From Nocardiopsis alkaliphila YIM 80379 (GTDB lineage Bacteria > Actinomycetota > Actinomycetes > Streptosporangiales > Streptosporangiaceae), in the NCBI RefSeq assembly GCF_000341005.1, contig NZ_ANBD01000120.1:1-33500 (forward strand): a stretch of 33,500 nucleotides of DNA, in the 5' to 3' direction. The notes under the pieces were generated by a model that ran no database searches, was not told where the DNA came from, and saw only the letters and a program-made list of their open reading frames with translations. Below, in pieces: positions 15,941-23,607 of this stretch. How positions within the stretch are numbered: position 1 is the first letter of the stretch; each line of letters starts with the position of its first letter. Position numbers and translations under genes: made by a program.

Positions 15941-16867
15941 TCAGTTACGGGTGATCAGGGACCGTGCCAAGAACAGCACGTTCGCGGGACGCTCGGCCAA
16001 CCGACGCATGTAGTAGCCGTACCACTGGTCGCCGTAGGGAACGTAGACGCGCATACGTTTGCCCTCGGCGGCCAGGCGCACCTGCTCGCCGTCACGGATG
16101 CCGTACAGCATCTGGTACTCGTAGTCGTCGGCACCGCGACCGTTGGCGGCGGCCATCTCACCTGCGATGGCGATCATGCGCGGGTCGTGCGAGGCCACCA
16201 TCGGGTACCCCTCGCCCTCCATGAGGACGCGCAGCGCTCGCACGTAGGCCTTGTCGACCTCGTGTTCGTCGCGAAAGGCCACCGACTCGGGCTCGTCGTA
16301 GGCGCCCTTGCACAGACGGACCCGGGAGCCGACACCGTTCAAATCACGGCAGTCGGCCTCGGTACGACGCAGGTAGGCCTGGAGCACCGCGCCCACGAAC
16401 GGGAAGTCCTCGCGTAGCTCACGCAGGATGCCCAGCGTGGAATCGACCGTGGTGTGGTCCTCCATGTCGAGGGTGACCGTGGTGCCGATCGCCTTGGCCG
16501 CCTCGGCGATCCTGCGCGCGTTGTCCAGCGCGATCTTCTCGCCGTCTTGATCCAGGCAGCGGCCGACGGCGGACAACTTGACCGACACCTCGGCACGCTC
16601 GCCCAGTCCGGCCTCGCCCAGGGCCGCGAGTAGATCCTGATAGGCGGTCACCGTGGCGGTGGCCTGGGACAGGTCCGTGGTGTCCTCACCCAGGAAGTCC
16701 AGGGTGACGTGGCGGTCCTCGGCCAGACGTCGCACGGCCGGCAGGGCCTCTTCCTGCGTGGCGCCCGCGACGAAACGGGTGACCATGGCCCGGGTCATGG
16801 GGGTGCGCTCGACGATCTTGCGGCAGGTCGCGGACCTGGCGGCGAGCAGTAGTGGTTTACGGAGCAT
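15941..16867 (-). CDS. putB: Proline dehydrogenase
   Basis: A 308-residue monofunctional FAD-dependent proline dehydrogenase, oxidising L-proline to pyrroline-5-carboxylate at the membrane. The diagnostic C-terminal motif R-V-Y-V-P-Y-G-D-Q-W-Y-G-Y-Y-M-R-R is intact, as are Y-E-Y-Q-M-L-Y-G-I and L-C-K-G-A-Y. The start at 16867 (M-L-R-K-P-L-L-L) is preferred because it has GAGG five bases upstream and matches the usual 300-310 residue length. The longer in-frame ORF to 17284 merely runs antiparallel over the end of the neighbouring gene. It follows the P5C dehydrogenase gene by 163 bases that contain a perfect 11-bp hairpin, so the two are likely one operon with reduced expression of the second gene. 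Confidence 0.95.
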   Translation of the reverse strand: MLRKPLLLAARSATCRKIVERTPMTRAMVTRFVAGATQEEALPAVRRLAEDRHVTLDFLGEDTTDLSQATATVTAYQDLLAALGEAGLGERAEVSVKLSAVGRCLDQDGEKIALDNARRIAEAAKAIGTTVTLDMEDHTTVDSTLGILRELREDFPFVGAVLQAYLRRTEADCRDLNGVGSRVRLCKGAYDEPESVAFRDEHEVDKAYVRALRVLMEGEGYPMVASHDPRMIAIAGEMAAANGRGADDYEYQMLYGIRDGEQVRLAAEGKRMRVYVPYGDQWYGYYMRRLAERPANVLFLARSLITRN

Positions 16868-16985
16868 GGGGACCTCGAAGAAGACGTGCGCCGGCGAAGG
16901 AGCCGACACGGACGAGACGCGACCGGTGTACGCCGGGTGCGCCGATGGGTTCCTCGGGGGGTGCGGGCCGGGAATCGGCAGGGAG

Positions 16986-17025
16986 CGGGCTCGCGCCCCT
17001 CGGGACGGGAGGGAGCGCGAGCCCG
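16986..17025 (-). terminator. Intercistronic hairpin between pruA and putB
   Basis: Perfect 11-bp arms CGGGCTCGCGC (16986-16996) and GCGCGAGCCCG (17015-17025) enclose 18 bases, starting 5 bases after the pruA stop codon. With no T-tract, it could be an attenuator or mRNA-stability element that sets the pruA:putB ratio. Confidence 0.5.
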
Positions 17026-17030
17026 GGACG

Positions 17031-18656
17031 CTACCCCTGGTGGGGGTAGGAGGAGACCGTCGGCGCGACGAACGTCTCCTTGATGGCGCGCGGGCTGGCC
17101 CAACGGGACAGGTTCTGCGCCGAACCCGCCTTGTCGTTGGTGCCGGAGGCACGACCGCCACCGAAGGGCTGCTGCCCGACGATGGAGCCGGTCGGGCGGT
17201 CATTGATGTAGAAGTTGCCGGCGGTGAAGCGCAGGGCCTCGGTCGCCTTGGCCACGGCGGCGCGGTCGGTGGCCAAGATGGCACCGGTCAGGGCGTAGGC
17301 CGATCCCTCGTCGACGATCTTGAGGACCTCGTCGAACTTCTCGTCCTCGTAGACGTGGACGGCGACGATCGGACCGAAGTACTCGGTACGGAAGACGTCG
17401 TTGCTCGGGTCGGTGCCCTCGATGATGGTGGGACGGACGAAGTAGCCGACCGAGTCGTCGGCGGTGCCGCCGGCGATGACGTTCAGGGTCGGGTCGGACT
17501 TGGCGTCCTCCAAGACCTTGGCCAGCTTGTCGAAGGAGCGGCGGTCGATGACGGCACCCATGAAGTTCGACAGGTCGGTGACGTCACCCATCGTCAAGGC
17601 CTCGGTCTCCGCGACCAGGTCCTCGCGCACCTTCTCCCAGACCGAACGCGCGACGAAGGCACGGGAGGCGGCGGAGCACTTCTGCCCCTGGTACTCGAAC
17701 GCGCCTCGCACGATGGCGGTGCGCAGCACCTGCGGATCGGCGGAGGAGTGGGCGACGATGAAGTCCTTGCCTCCGGTCTCACCGACGACGCGCGGGTAGG
17801 AACGGTAGCCGGCGATGTTCTCGCCGACGCTCTTCCACAGGTGCTGGAAGGTCTTGGTGGAACCGGTGAAGTGCACACCGGCCAACTCGGGGTCGTTGAG
17901 GGCGATGTCGGAGACGGCCAGACCATCACCGGTGACCATGTTGATGACGCCGGGGGGCATCCCGGCCTCCTCCAACAGGCGCATGGTCAGCTCGGCGGCG
18001 AACTGCTGGGTCGGGGAGGGCTTCCACACCACCACGTTGCCCATCAGCGCGGGTGCGGTGGGCAGGTTGCCCGCGATGGCGGTGAAGTTGAAGGGGGTGA
18101 TCGCGTAGACGAACCCCTCCAGCGGGCGCTGCTCCATACGGTTCCACACGCCCTTGACACTCAGCGGTTGCTGCTCGATGAGCCCTCGGGCGTAGGCGAC
18201 GTTGAAGCGCCAGAAGTCGATGAGCTCACAGGCCGAGTCGATCTCCGCTTGCTGGACGGTCTTGGACTGACCGAGCATGGTGGCGGCGTTGATGGTGGCC
18301 CGCCAGGGTCCGGCCAACAGCTCGGCGGCGCGCAGGATGATGGCGGCGCGATCGTCGAAGGACATGGCCCGCCAGGCGGGAGCGGCGGCCTTGGCGGCGG
18401 CGATGGCGTCGCGGGCGTCATCGTGGGTGGCGTTTCGCGTGGTGCCCAGGACGGACGCGTGGTTGTGGGGCTGAACGACGTCGATGGGCTCACCACCGCC
18501 CATGCGGCTCTCGCCGTTGATGCGCATCGGCAGGTCGATGCTCTCACGGCCCAGTTCTTCGAGCTTGGCGACGAGCTCGGCACGCTCAGGACTCCCCGGA
18601 GCGTAGGAGAGAACGGGTTCGTTCACCGGCGTCGGGACGTTGGTCACGGCGTCCAT
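17031..18656 (-). CDS. pruA: L-glutamate gamma-semialdehyde (P5C) dehydrogenase
   Basis: A 541-residue aldehyde dehydrogenase that oxidises glutamate semialdehyde to glutamate with NAD+, the second step of proline catabolism. The catalytic glutamate lies in V-G-E-T-G-G-K-D-F and the nucleophilic cysteine in Y-Q-G-Q-K-C-S-A-A-S-R-A. The Q-P-F-G-G-G-R-A-S-G-T-N-D-K-A-G signature is typical of the P5CDH group. The start at 18656 has a near-perfect GGAGGT four bases upstream; the longer frame up to 18902 crosses the divergent control region and is not used. It is divergent from a PucR-type regulator and leads the pruA-putB unit. Length matches other monofunctional P5CDH enzymes. Confidence 0.96.
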   Translation of the reverse strand: MDAVTNVPTPVNEPVLSYAPGSPERAELVAKLEELGRESIDLPMRINGESRMGGGEPIDVVQPHNHASVLGTTRNATHDDARDAIAAAKAAAPAWRAMSFDDRAAIILRAAELLAGPWRATINAATMLGQSKTVQQAEIDSACELIDFWRFNVAYARGLIEQQPLSVKGVWNRMEQRPLEGFVYAITPFNFTAIAGNLPTAPALMGNVVVWKPSPTQQFAAELTMRLLEEAGMPPGVINMVTGDGLAVSDIALNDPELAGVHFTGSTKTFQHLWKSVGENIAGYRSYPRVVGETGGKDFIVAHSSADPQVLRTAIVRGAFEYQGQKCSAASRAFVARSVWEKVREDLVAETEALTMGDVTDLSNFMGAVIDRRSFDKLAKVLEDAKSDPTLNVIAGGTADDSVGYFVRPTIIEGTDPSNDVFRTEYFGPIVAVHVYEDEKFDEVLKIVDEGSAYALTGAILATDRAAVAKATEALRFTAGNFYINDRPTGSIVGQQPFGGGRASGTNDKAGSAQNLSRWASPRAIKETFVAPTVSSYPHQG

Positions 18657-18749
18657 GGGCACCTCCCTGGAAAGAATGTCCCTGGTCGAGCAGGGTCGGG
18701 TCTGATTCAACGGTCTCAGAACGTGGACGTCCGTGCCTTGTGGAGCGGG

Positions 18750-18762
18750 CCACTCTTTACCG
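18750..18762 (-). promoter_or_regulatory. 13-base element shared with enolase promoter
   Basis: CCACTCTTTACCG here is identical to 26084-26096 upstream of enolase, in the same orientation relative to the gene (minus strand CGGTAAAGAGTGG). It lies 94 bases upstream of the pruA start. It may be part of a promoter or a shared operator. Confidence 0.35.
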
Positions 18763-18767
18763 TTCTC

Positions 18768-18807
18768 ATTTGTCCACATGAACAAATCGCAATGATCGCG
18801 GATCATT
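18768..18807. promoter_or_regulatory. Two palindromes in the proline divergon
   Basis: ATTTGT-N8-ACAAAT spans 18768-18787, and AATGATC-GCG-GATCATT spans 18791-18807 with perfect 7-bp arms. Their centres are about 21.5 bases apart, two helical turns. They lie between pruA (minus) and the PucR-type gene (plus), the expected place for that regulator or a global one to bind. Confidence 0.6.
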
Positions 18808-18863
18808 CCAGGCCGGCACCGCGTCCCCAACGTTCCAGTAGTGTCGTTTCTTGGAGGCCACTG

Positions 18864-20597
18864 GTGATAAACGACGTTATTCCTGGTCAAACAGGACCGC
18901 AAGGGGATGCCGAGCCGGGACTCGCGCTACGCCGATTGTTGTCGGCCCTGGGTGATCCCATCCTGGACGTGACGGCGGCACCGAACGGACTCGATGTTCA
19001 GGTGGACAACGTCGTCATCCTCGATCCCGAGGACCGGGCCGAGGCCCGAGCGGGTGACCTCGTCCTGTTGATCGGGGCCCGCGGCGATCAGGCCCGGCGT
19101 ATGCTCCGCGCCTTGGCCGAACGGGGCGCCACCGCGGTGGCGGTCAAGATGAGTACGCACCCACGGGCCGACGAACCACGAGCCCTGCGCATCGAGGCCT
19201 TGGAGGCCGGGATCGCGCTGTTGTCGGTACGCCCCGAAGTGCGCTGGGACCGGCTCCAGTCGGTGTGTCAGAGCATCGTCGACGAGGTCCGGCTGACCGC
19301 GGACGAGGACCTGGGCGAGGCCGGCGGAGACCTGTTCTCCATGGCACAGACCATCGCGCACCTCACCGGAGGCCTGGTGAGCATCGAGGATTCCGCGAGC
19401 CGTGTGCTGGCCTACTCCAGCGGCGCCGAGGTGGACGAGCTGCGCAGGTTGTCGGTGTTGGGCAGGCAGGGCCCCGAGTCCTACCTGGCGTTGTTGCGCG
19501 AGTGGGGGGTGTTCGCCAGGTTGCGCTCCGGTGAGGAGGTCGTGCGCATCGACGAGCACCCGGAGTTGGGGATCCGTCGCCGGTTGGCGGTGGGAATCCA
19601 CGCGGGCCGCCGCCCTCTGGGCTCGATCTGGGTACAGGAGGGGACCGAGCCGCTGGCCGAGCACGCGGAGGAGGCCCTCCTCGGTGCGGCCCGCACCACG
19701 GCGCTGCAACTGATCCGGCAGCACGCCCAGACCAGTGCGGGACTTCGACTGCGTGAGGACTTGCTGTCCAGCCTATTGGAAGGGCGGATCGACGCGAGCG
19801 CGCTGGCCGACACCGTGGAGGTGCGTACCGGCCGTGCGGCGTTGGTGATGGCGTTCTCGCTACGCGAAGGGACGCCCGGGATGGTGGCCCAAGGCACGTC
19901 GGGTGAACGCCCTGCCCGCCCCGAACGGGAGTTGCGTCGTCGTCGACTGATCGACCTGGTGTCGGTGCATACCGCCGCCTACCGTCGCGGTTCCCTGGTG
20001 ACCGAACTGAAGGGCCGGGTCTACGCACTGCTGCCAGAACTCTCCCGTGGTCCGGGCGAAGAAGGGTGGCGCGAAGTGGAGGGTTCGGTACTGGCCCTGG
20101 CCCATAGGACGGTGACCGCGACCCGATCGGCGTTGGGGCTACGGGCCCATGCGGCGGTGGGACCACTCGTGGAGCGGTTGAACGATGTGCCCGACTCGCG
20201 CGCCGAGGCGGATCGGGTGTTGGACGCGATGGCTCGGGACCCGGACCGGGAGGCCGACCGGGAGGTGGCGACCATCTCCGACGTGCGCTCGCGGGTCTTG
20301 ATCGGTGAGACCCTGGCGCACCTGCGCGCCGATCCGTCCCTGCGTGATCCCCGGGTGGACCGGTTGGTGGAGTACGACCGGACCGGCGGGGCCGACCTGG
20401 TGCGTTCGTTGCTCGCCTACCTGGAGGCGTTCGGAGACGCGCGCGTGGCGGCCGAACGTCTGCACATCCACCCGAACACGTTGCGCTATCGGGTGCGGCG
20501 CGCGGCGGCCGTGAGCGGCATCGACCTGTCGGACCCCGGCGAGCGCCTGTTCACCCAGCTCCAGCTCCTGATGGAGCATCAGTACCCCGAATACTGA
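18864..20597 (+). CDS. PucR-family regulator of proline catabolism (inferred)
   Basis: A 577-residue transcription factor. An N-terminal PucR-like segment (with L-V-L-L-I-G-A-R-G-D) is followed by a GAF-like middle region (I-A-H-L-T-G-G-L-V-S-I-E-D and later) and the C-terminal PucR HTH: A-A-E-R-L-H-I-H-P-N-T-L-R-Y-R-V-R-R (about 530-550), the standard signature of the family. The start is GTG at 18864, with TTGGAGG six bases upstream; the much longer frame from 16653 is an antisense artefact. PucR-type proteins next to put/pru genes in actinomycetes are proline-responsive activators, so a role in switching on pruA-putB is likely, but this is inference from position. Ligand binding and DNA sites are not proven here. 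Confidence 0.92.
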   Translation: MINDVIPGQTGPQGDAEPGLALRRLLSALGDPILDVTAAPNGLDVQVDNVVILDPEDRAEARAGDLVLLIGARGDQARRMLRALAERGATAVAVKMSTHPRADEPRALRIEALEAGIALLSVRPEVRWDRLQSVCQSIVDEVRLTADEDLGEAGGDLFSMAQTIAHLTGGLVSIEDSASRVLAYSSGAEVDELRRLSVLGRQGPESYLALLREWGVFARLRSGEEVVRIDEHPELGIRRRLAVGIHAGRRPLGSIWVQEGTEPLAEHAEEALLGAARTTALQLIRQHAQTSAGLRLREDLLSSLLEGRIDASALADTVEVRTGRAALVMAFSLREGTPGMVAQGTSGERPARPERELRRRRLIDLVSVHTAAYRRGSLVTELKGRVYALLPELSRGPGEEGWREVEGSVLALAHRTVTATRSALGLRAHAAVGPLVERLNDVPDSRAEADRVLDAMARDPDREADREVATISDVRSRVLIGETLAHLRADPSLRDPRVDRLVEYDRTGGADLVRSLLAYLEAFGDARVAAERLHIHPNTLRYRVRRAAAVSGIDLSDPGERLFTQLQLLMEHQYPEY

Positions 20598-20658
20598 CCC
20601 CTGACACGGGGCGCCCGAACACGCTCCAAAGCCAAGCGGCGGAACAAAGCGAGCACAG

Positions 20659-20732
20659 TACCCTCGGTCGGACTCGAACCGACACTTGTGACCCTTTTAG
20701 GGGGCCTGCCTCTACCATTGGGCTACGAGGGC
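20659..20732 (-). tRNA. Noncanonical tRNA, anticodon UAA, class I, C33
   Basis: A 74-base cloverleaf can be drawn. The acceptor is GCCCTCG with CGAGGGT (G1-U72), followed by A73. The D-arm is GCC...GGC with a large 10-base loop that keeps AATGGTA. The anticodon stem is GGCCC/GGGTC, the loop is CCTAAAA, the variable region is ACAAGT, and the T-arm is GTCGG-TTCGAGT-CCGAC. The anticodon is UAA, which would read UUA, yet true leucyl-tRNAs have a long class II variable arm that this gene lacks. Position 33 is C in place of the almost universal U. G1-U72 with A73 resembles actinomycete tRNA-Glu as I remember it. CCA is not encoded. Function could be specialised translation, a regulatory RNA or another role; a plain leucine tRNA is unlikely. 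Confidence 0.8.
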
Positions 20733-20738
20733 GTGCCC

Positions 20739-20782
20739 ATCATACCGGCCGAGTCGATTGCCCACTTTGATTCGACTTGGCC
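20739..20782 (-). promoter_or_regulatory. tRNA promoter with inverted repeat around -35
   Basis: On the minus strand TATGAT (20744-20739) is a strong -10. Initiation seven bases later would fall on the first base of the tRNA. The weak -35 region (AAGTGG, 20767-20762) lies between arms 20747-20757 (GGCCGAGTCGA) and 20772-20782 (TCGACTTGGCC), complementary except for one pair. This could be an operator or a readthrough hairpin. Confidence 0.5.
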
Positions 20783-20792
20783 GGATGGGGAC

Positions 20793-20831
20793 ACGAAACG
20801 ACCGGCTCCCGTGGGGAACCGGTCGTTTCGT
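20793..20831 (-). terminator. Terminator downstream of ndh
   Basis: Perfect 13-bp arms ACGAAACGACCGG (20793-20805) and CCGGTCGTTTCGT (20819-20831) enclose 13 bases, 18 bases past the ndh stop. It separates ndh from the tRNA gene. Confidence 0.85.
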
Positions 20832-20848
20832 TCGTGGTAATGCGAAGG

Positions 20849-22225
20849 TCAGCTCACCCGGCGCAGGTGGCCGTCCTCGACCTGGGGACGCGCGGCCTCC
20901 TCGAAGGCCTGACGCGGCTCGGCCATCTCCGGAAGCGCGGCGAAGTCGCGACGCAGGAAGAGGGCGAGCGTCCAGTCCGAGAGGACCCGCATCTTGCGGT
21001 TGAAGGTGGGTACCGCGAGCAGGTGGTAGCAGCGGTGCGCGTACCAGGCCAGACGCCCGTTCAGCTTGATCTTTCCGAACAACTGGGCGGCGCCCTTGTG
21101 CAGGCCGAGCCCGGCGACGGCGCCCAGGTTCTTGTGCTTGTAGGCGGTCAACTTGGTGCCGCGCAGGGTCGCGATGACGTTGTCGGCGAGCACTGGGGCC
21201 TGGCGGACGGCGTTCTGGGCGTTGGGCGGGTAGTAACCGCCCTCGCCATCGGGCACCTGGGCGTTGTCACCACCGGCGAAGACGTTGTCGGTGCCATTGA
21301 CGGTGAGGTATTCGGTGGTGTCGACGTGACCCTTGGGCCCCAGTGGCAGGTCACTGGCGGCGACGACCGGGCTGGGCTTGACGCCCGCGGTCCACACCAG
21401 GGTGCCGGCGTCGAACTCGCTGCCGTCACTGAGCTTGATGCGCTGATCGACGGCGGATTCGAGGAAGGTCTTGAGACGTACGTCGATGTCGCGGCGACGA
21501 AGCTGGTTGAGGGCCTTGGCACCGACCTCCGGGCCGACCTCGGGAAGGATCTTGTCCGCGGCCTCGATGAGGTAGAACTTCACCTCGCTCTGGTCGATCG
21601 AGGGATACAGGCGCACGGCGTCGCGGACCATGTCCTCGAGCTCGGCGATGGCCTCGGCACCGGCGAACCCGCCGCCGACGAAGACGAAGTTGAGCGCCTT
21701 GGCCCGCACGGCCTCGTCGTCGGTGGAGTCGGCGATGGCGAGCTGATCGAGGACGTGGTTGCGCAGGTAGGCGGCCTCTTGGACGGTCTTGATGCCGATG
21801 CCCCACTCGGCCAACCCTGGGATGGGCAGGGTGCGTGAGACGGCGCCGGCCGCCATGACCAGGTGGTCGTAGTGCAGGGTCTGGGGCTCACCGACATTGG
21901 GCTCGTAGCGGACCGTGTTGTCGGCGTGGTCGATGCGCACGACGCGGCCGCCGAGCACGCGCACCCGGTCGAAGACCTTGCGCAGCGGAACCACGACGTT
22001 GCGCGGGGAGATGTTGCCCGCGGCGGTCTCGGGCAGGAAGGGCTGGTAGGTCATGTAGGAGTTCGGGTCGATGACGGTGATACGGGCTTCACCGGCCCCG
22101 AGCTTCCTCTCCAATCGCCTCGCGGTGTACATCCCGAGGTAACCGCCCCCAACGATGAGGACGTGCGGGATCTCCGCCGCGTCCCCGCCGCCGTGTACCA
22201 GCCGGTAATTCCTGCTCTCGGTCAT
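20849..22225 (-). CDS. ndh: Type II NADH dehydrogenase (NDH-2)
   Basis: A 458-residue FAD flavoprotein that passes electrons from NADH to menaquinone without pumping protons. The first dinucleotide-binding motif is V-G-G-G-Y-L-G-M (25-32) for FAD and the second is V-G-G-G-F-A-G-A-E (183-191) for NADH. Further signs are Y-Q-P-F-L-P-E-T-A-A-G and V-F-A-G-G-D-N-A-Q-V-P. It lacks transmembrane helices, as expected for a peripheral membrane enzyme. The ATG at 22225 has only a weak GGCGGA seven bases upstream. A 377-base region upstream holds two Rex-type operators, so expression should rise when NADH/NAD+ is high. A strong terminator follows. Confidence 0.94.
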   Translation of the reverse strand: MTESRNYRLVHGGGDAAEIPHVLIVGGGYLGMYTARRLERKLGAGEARITVIDPNSYMTYQPFLPETAAGNISPRNVVVPLRKVFDRVRVLGGRVVRIDHADNTVRYEPNVGEPQTLHYDHLVMAAGAVSRTLPIPGLAEWGIGIKTVQEAAYLRNHVLDQLAIADSTDDEAVRAKALNFVFVGGGFAGAEAIAELEDMVRDAVRLYPSIDQSEVKFYLIEAADKILPEVGPEVGAKALNQLRRRDIDVRLKTFLESAVDQRIKLSDGSEFDAGTLVWTAGVKPSPVVAASDLPLGPKGHVDTTEYLTVNGTDNVFAGGDNAQVPDGEGGYYPPNAQNAVRQAPVLADNVIATLRGTKLTAYKHKNLGAVAGLGLHKGAAQLFGKIKLNGRLAWYAHRCYHLLAVPTFNRKMRVLSDWTLALFLRRDFAALPEMAEPRQAFEEAARPQVEDGHLRRVS

Positions 22226-22368
22226 CGCATATCCGCCCTAACGGTTTTCCTGTCGGCGCCCTTGCCTCAAAGGGCCGCGAAGAATGTCACGGTCTTCGGC
22301 TCCCCCGCCGTGTGGCGCCGGGGCCGCCTCCGAGTCGCGCTCTGGCACTCGGCTCTCTTGGAGGCTGC

Positions 22369-22386
22369 TTGTGCATTCTTTCACAA
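22369..22386 (-). promoter_or_regulatory. Rex-type operator, proximal site (one mismatch)
   Basis: TTGTGCATTCTTTCACAA matches the Rex consensus TTGTGAANNNNTTCACAA except for C at position 6. It is also the core of a perfect hairpin, with outer arms GGCTGC/GCAGCC (22363-22392). It lies 144 bases upstream of the ndh start and 104 bases from the distal site. Confidence 0.6.
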
Positions 22387-22465
22387 GCAGCCACCGACGA
22401 GAAGGTTCACATCTGCCCACCTTCGGACCACACCCCGAACGAAACCGAAAGCGTTTCCGCAGGTC

Positions 22466-22490
22466 AGGATAGTTGTGAATGCATTCACAA
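22466..22490 (-). promoter_or_regulatory. Rex-type operator, distal site, with -10
   Basis: TTGTGAATGCATTCACAA (22473-22490) is a perfect 18-base palindrome and an exact match to the actinomycete Rex consensus. TATCCT (minus strand 22471-22466), a -10-like hexamer, abuts it, so a bound repressor would block RNA polymerase. The rest of the 377-base gap (22226-22602) shows no gene that I can support. Confidence 0.8.
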
Positions 22491-22602
22491 GGGCCTTACG
22501 GGTGATGCGTCTCACCTGAGGACCCTGGTCCGCCCCTCCGAAGGTCCCCTCCGTCATGCCCCAAGGACCCTTCCAAGGAGGACAACGACGTTGGGGACGG
22601 CC

Positions 22603-23607
22603 TTATGCCCCACCCTCCGACGGGGAGAGCAGACTCCAAGCGACACCGTCGAGGATGTCGTGCTCACTCGCGATGAAGTGGCCCGCGCCCGTGCGCGCCA
22701 GTACCCGGGACAGCACCAGGGCACCGGCCCCGATGACGTCGACCCGGCCGGGATGCATGACCCCGATGTCCGCGCGTTCGGCGTGTGTGGAACGCAACAG
22801 CTCCTCGGTGATGCGCTTCAGCTCCACCGCCCTCACCCGAGTGTGGTGGATGCGCTCGGAGTCGTACTCGGGCAGGTCCAGCGCGATGCCCGCGACGGTG
22901 GTCGCGGTACCGGCCACACACACCACCGAACCGGCCTCCCTGAGCGGAACGACCTTCTCCACCTCGTCCAAGGCGACGTCGATGTCGGCCGTGGCCGCCG
23001 CGACCTGTTCGGCGGTGGGCGGATCCGAACGCAGGTGGCGTTCGCTCATGCGCACACAGCCCACGTCGACGGACAGGGACTCACGAACCAACTCCTGCGC
23101 CCCTTTGCCCGCGCCGAGCACGAACTCGGTGGAACCGCCGCCGATGTCGACCACCAGGAAGGGCTGAGCGAAAGCCTCGTCCACCCCACCATCGGCCGCG
23201 GCGGCGTCCAGTTCGGCCGTGGCGCCCACGAAGGACAGCTCGGCCTCTTCCAGGCCCGTGACCACCTCGGGCTCCACCCCGATGATCTCGCGAACCCCGT
23301 CCACGAACACCTGGCGGTTGCGCGCGTCCCGGGTGGCGCTGGTGGCGACCATGCGCACCGTGTCCGGACCGAGTTCGATCCCATGCGCCCGAATCGCCTC
23401 GGCGTACCCACGCAGCGCCTCGAAGGTGCGTTCCAAGGCCTGGGCGGAGAACTCACCCGTCTCGTCCACGTGCTCGCCCAAGCGCACGATCTCCATGCGC
23501 CGGTCGGCGTCGACCACTTGGACCTCGTCACCGTCCAAAGCGACGACGTCGGCGATCAGCAGCCGGATCGAGTTGGTTCCGCAGTCGATCGCCGCGACAC
23601 CGCTCAT
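22603..23607 (-). CDS. ppx: Ppx/GppA exopolyphosphatase family protein
   Basis: A 334-residue member of the ASKHA-fold Ppx/GppA family, which removes terminal phosphates from polyphosphate or pppGpp. The phosphate-1 motif A-A-I-D-C-G-T-N-S-I-R-L (5-16) and the D-I-G-G-G-S-T-E phosphate-2 motif are intact. The short single-module form (without extra C-terminal HD domain) is usual in actinobacteria. The ATG at 23607 overlaps the stop of the DUF501 gene (ATGA), so the two are translationally coupled; the longer frame to 23763 ignores that overlap. It closes the eno-ftsB-DUF501-ppx run. Which substrate it prefers cannot be read from sequence. Confidence 0.93.
   Translation of the reverse strand: MSGVAAIDCGTNSIRLLIADVVALDGDEVQVVDADRRMEIVRLGEHVDETGEFSAQALERTFEALRGYAEAIRAHGIELGPDTVRMVATSATRDARNRQVFVDGVREIIGVEPEVVTGLEEAELSFVGATAELDAAAADGGVDEAFAQPFLVVDIGGGSTEFVLGAGKGAQELVRESLSVDVGCVRMSERHLRSDPPTAEQVAAATADIDVALDEVEKVVPLREAGSVVCVAGTATTVAGIALDLPEYDSERIHHTRVRAVELKRITEELLRSTHAERADIGVMHPGRVDVIGAGALVLSRVLARTGAGHFIASEHDILDGVAWSLLSPSEGGA

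Noticed and set aside
16653-18863. N-terminal extension of the PucR-type protein over putB-pruA
   Set aside because: It crosses two divergent genes and their control region; GTG 18864 has a strong TTGGAGG.
22447-22459. LacI-type half-sites (GAAAGCGTTTC) near ndh
   Set aside because: Only four-base half-sites match; too weak next to the clear Rex sites.
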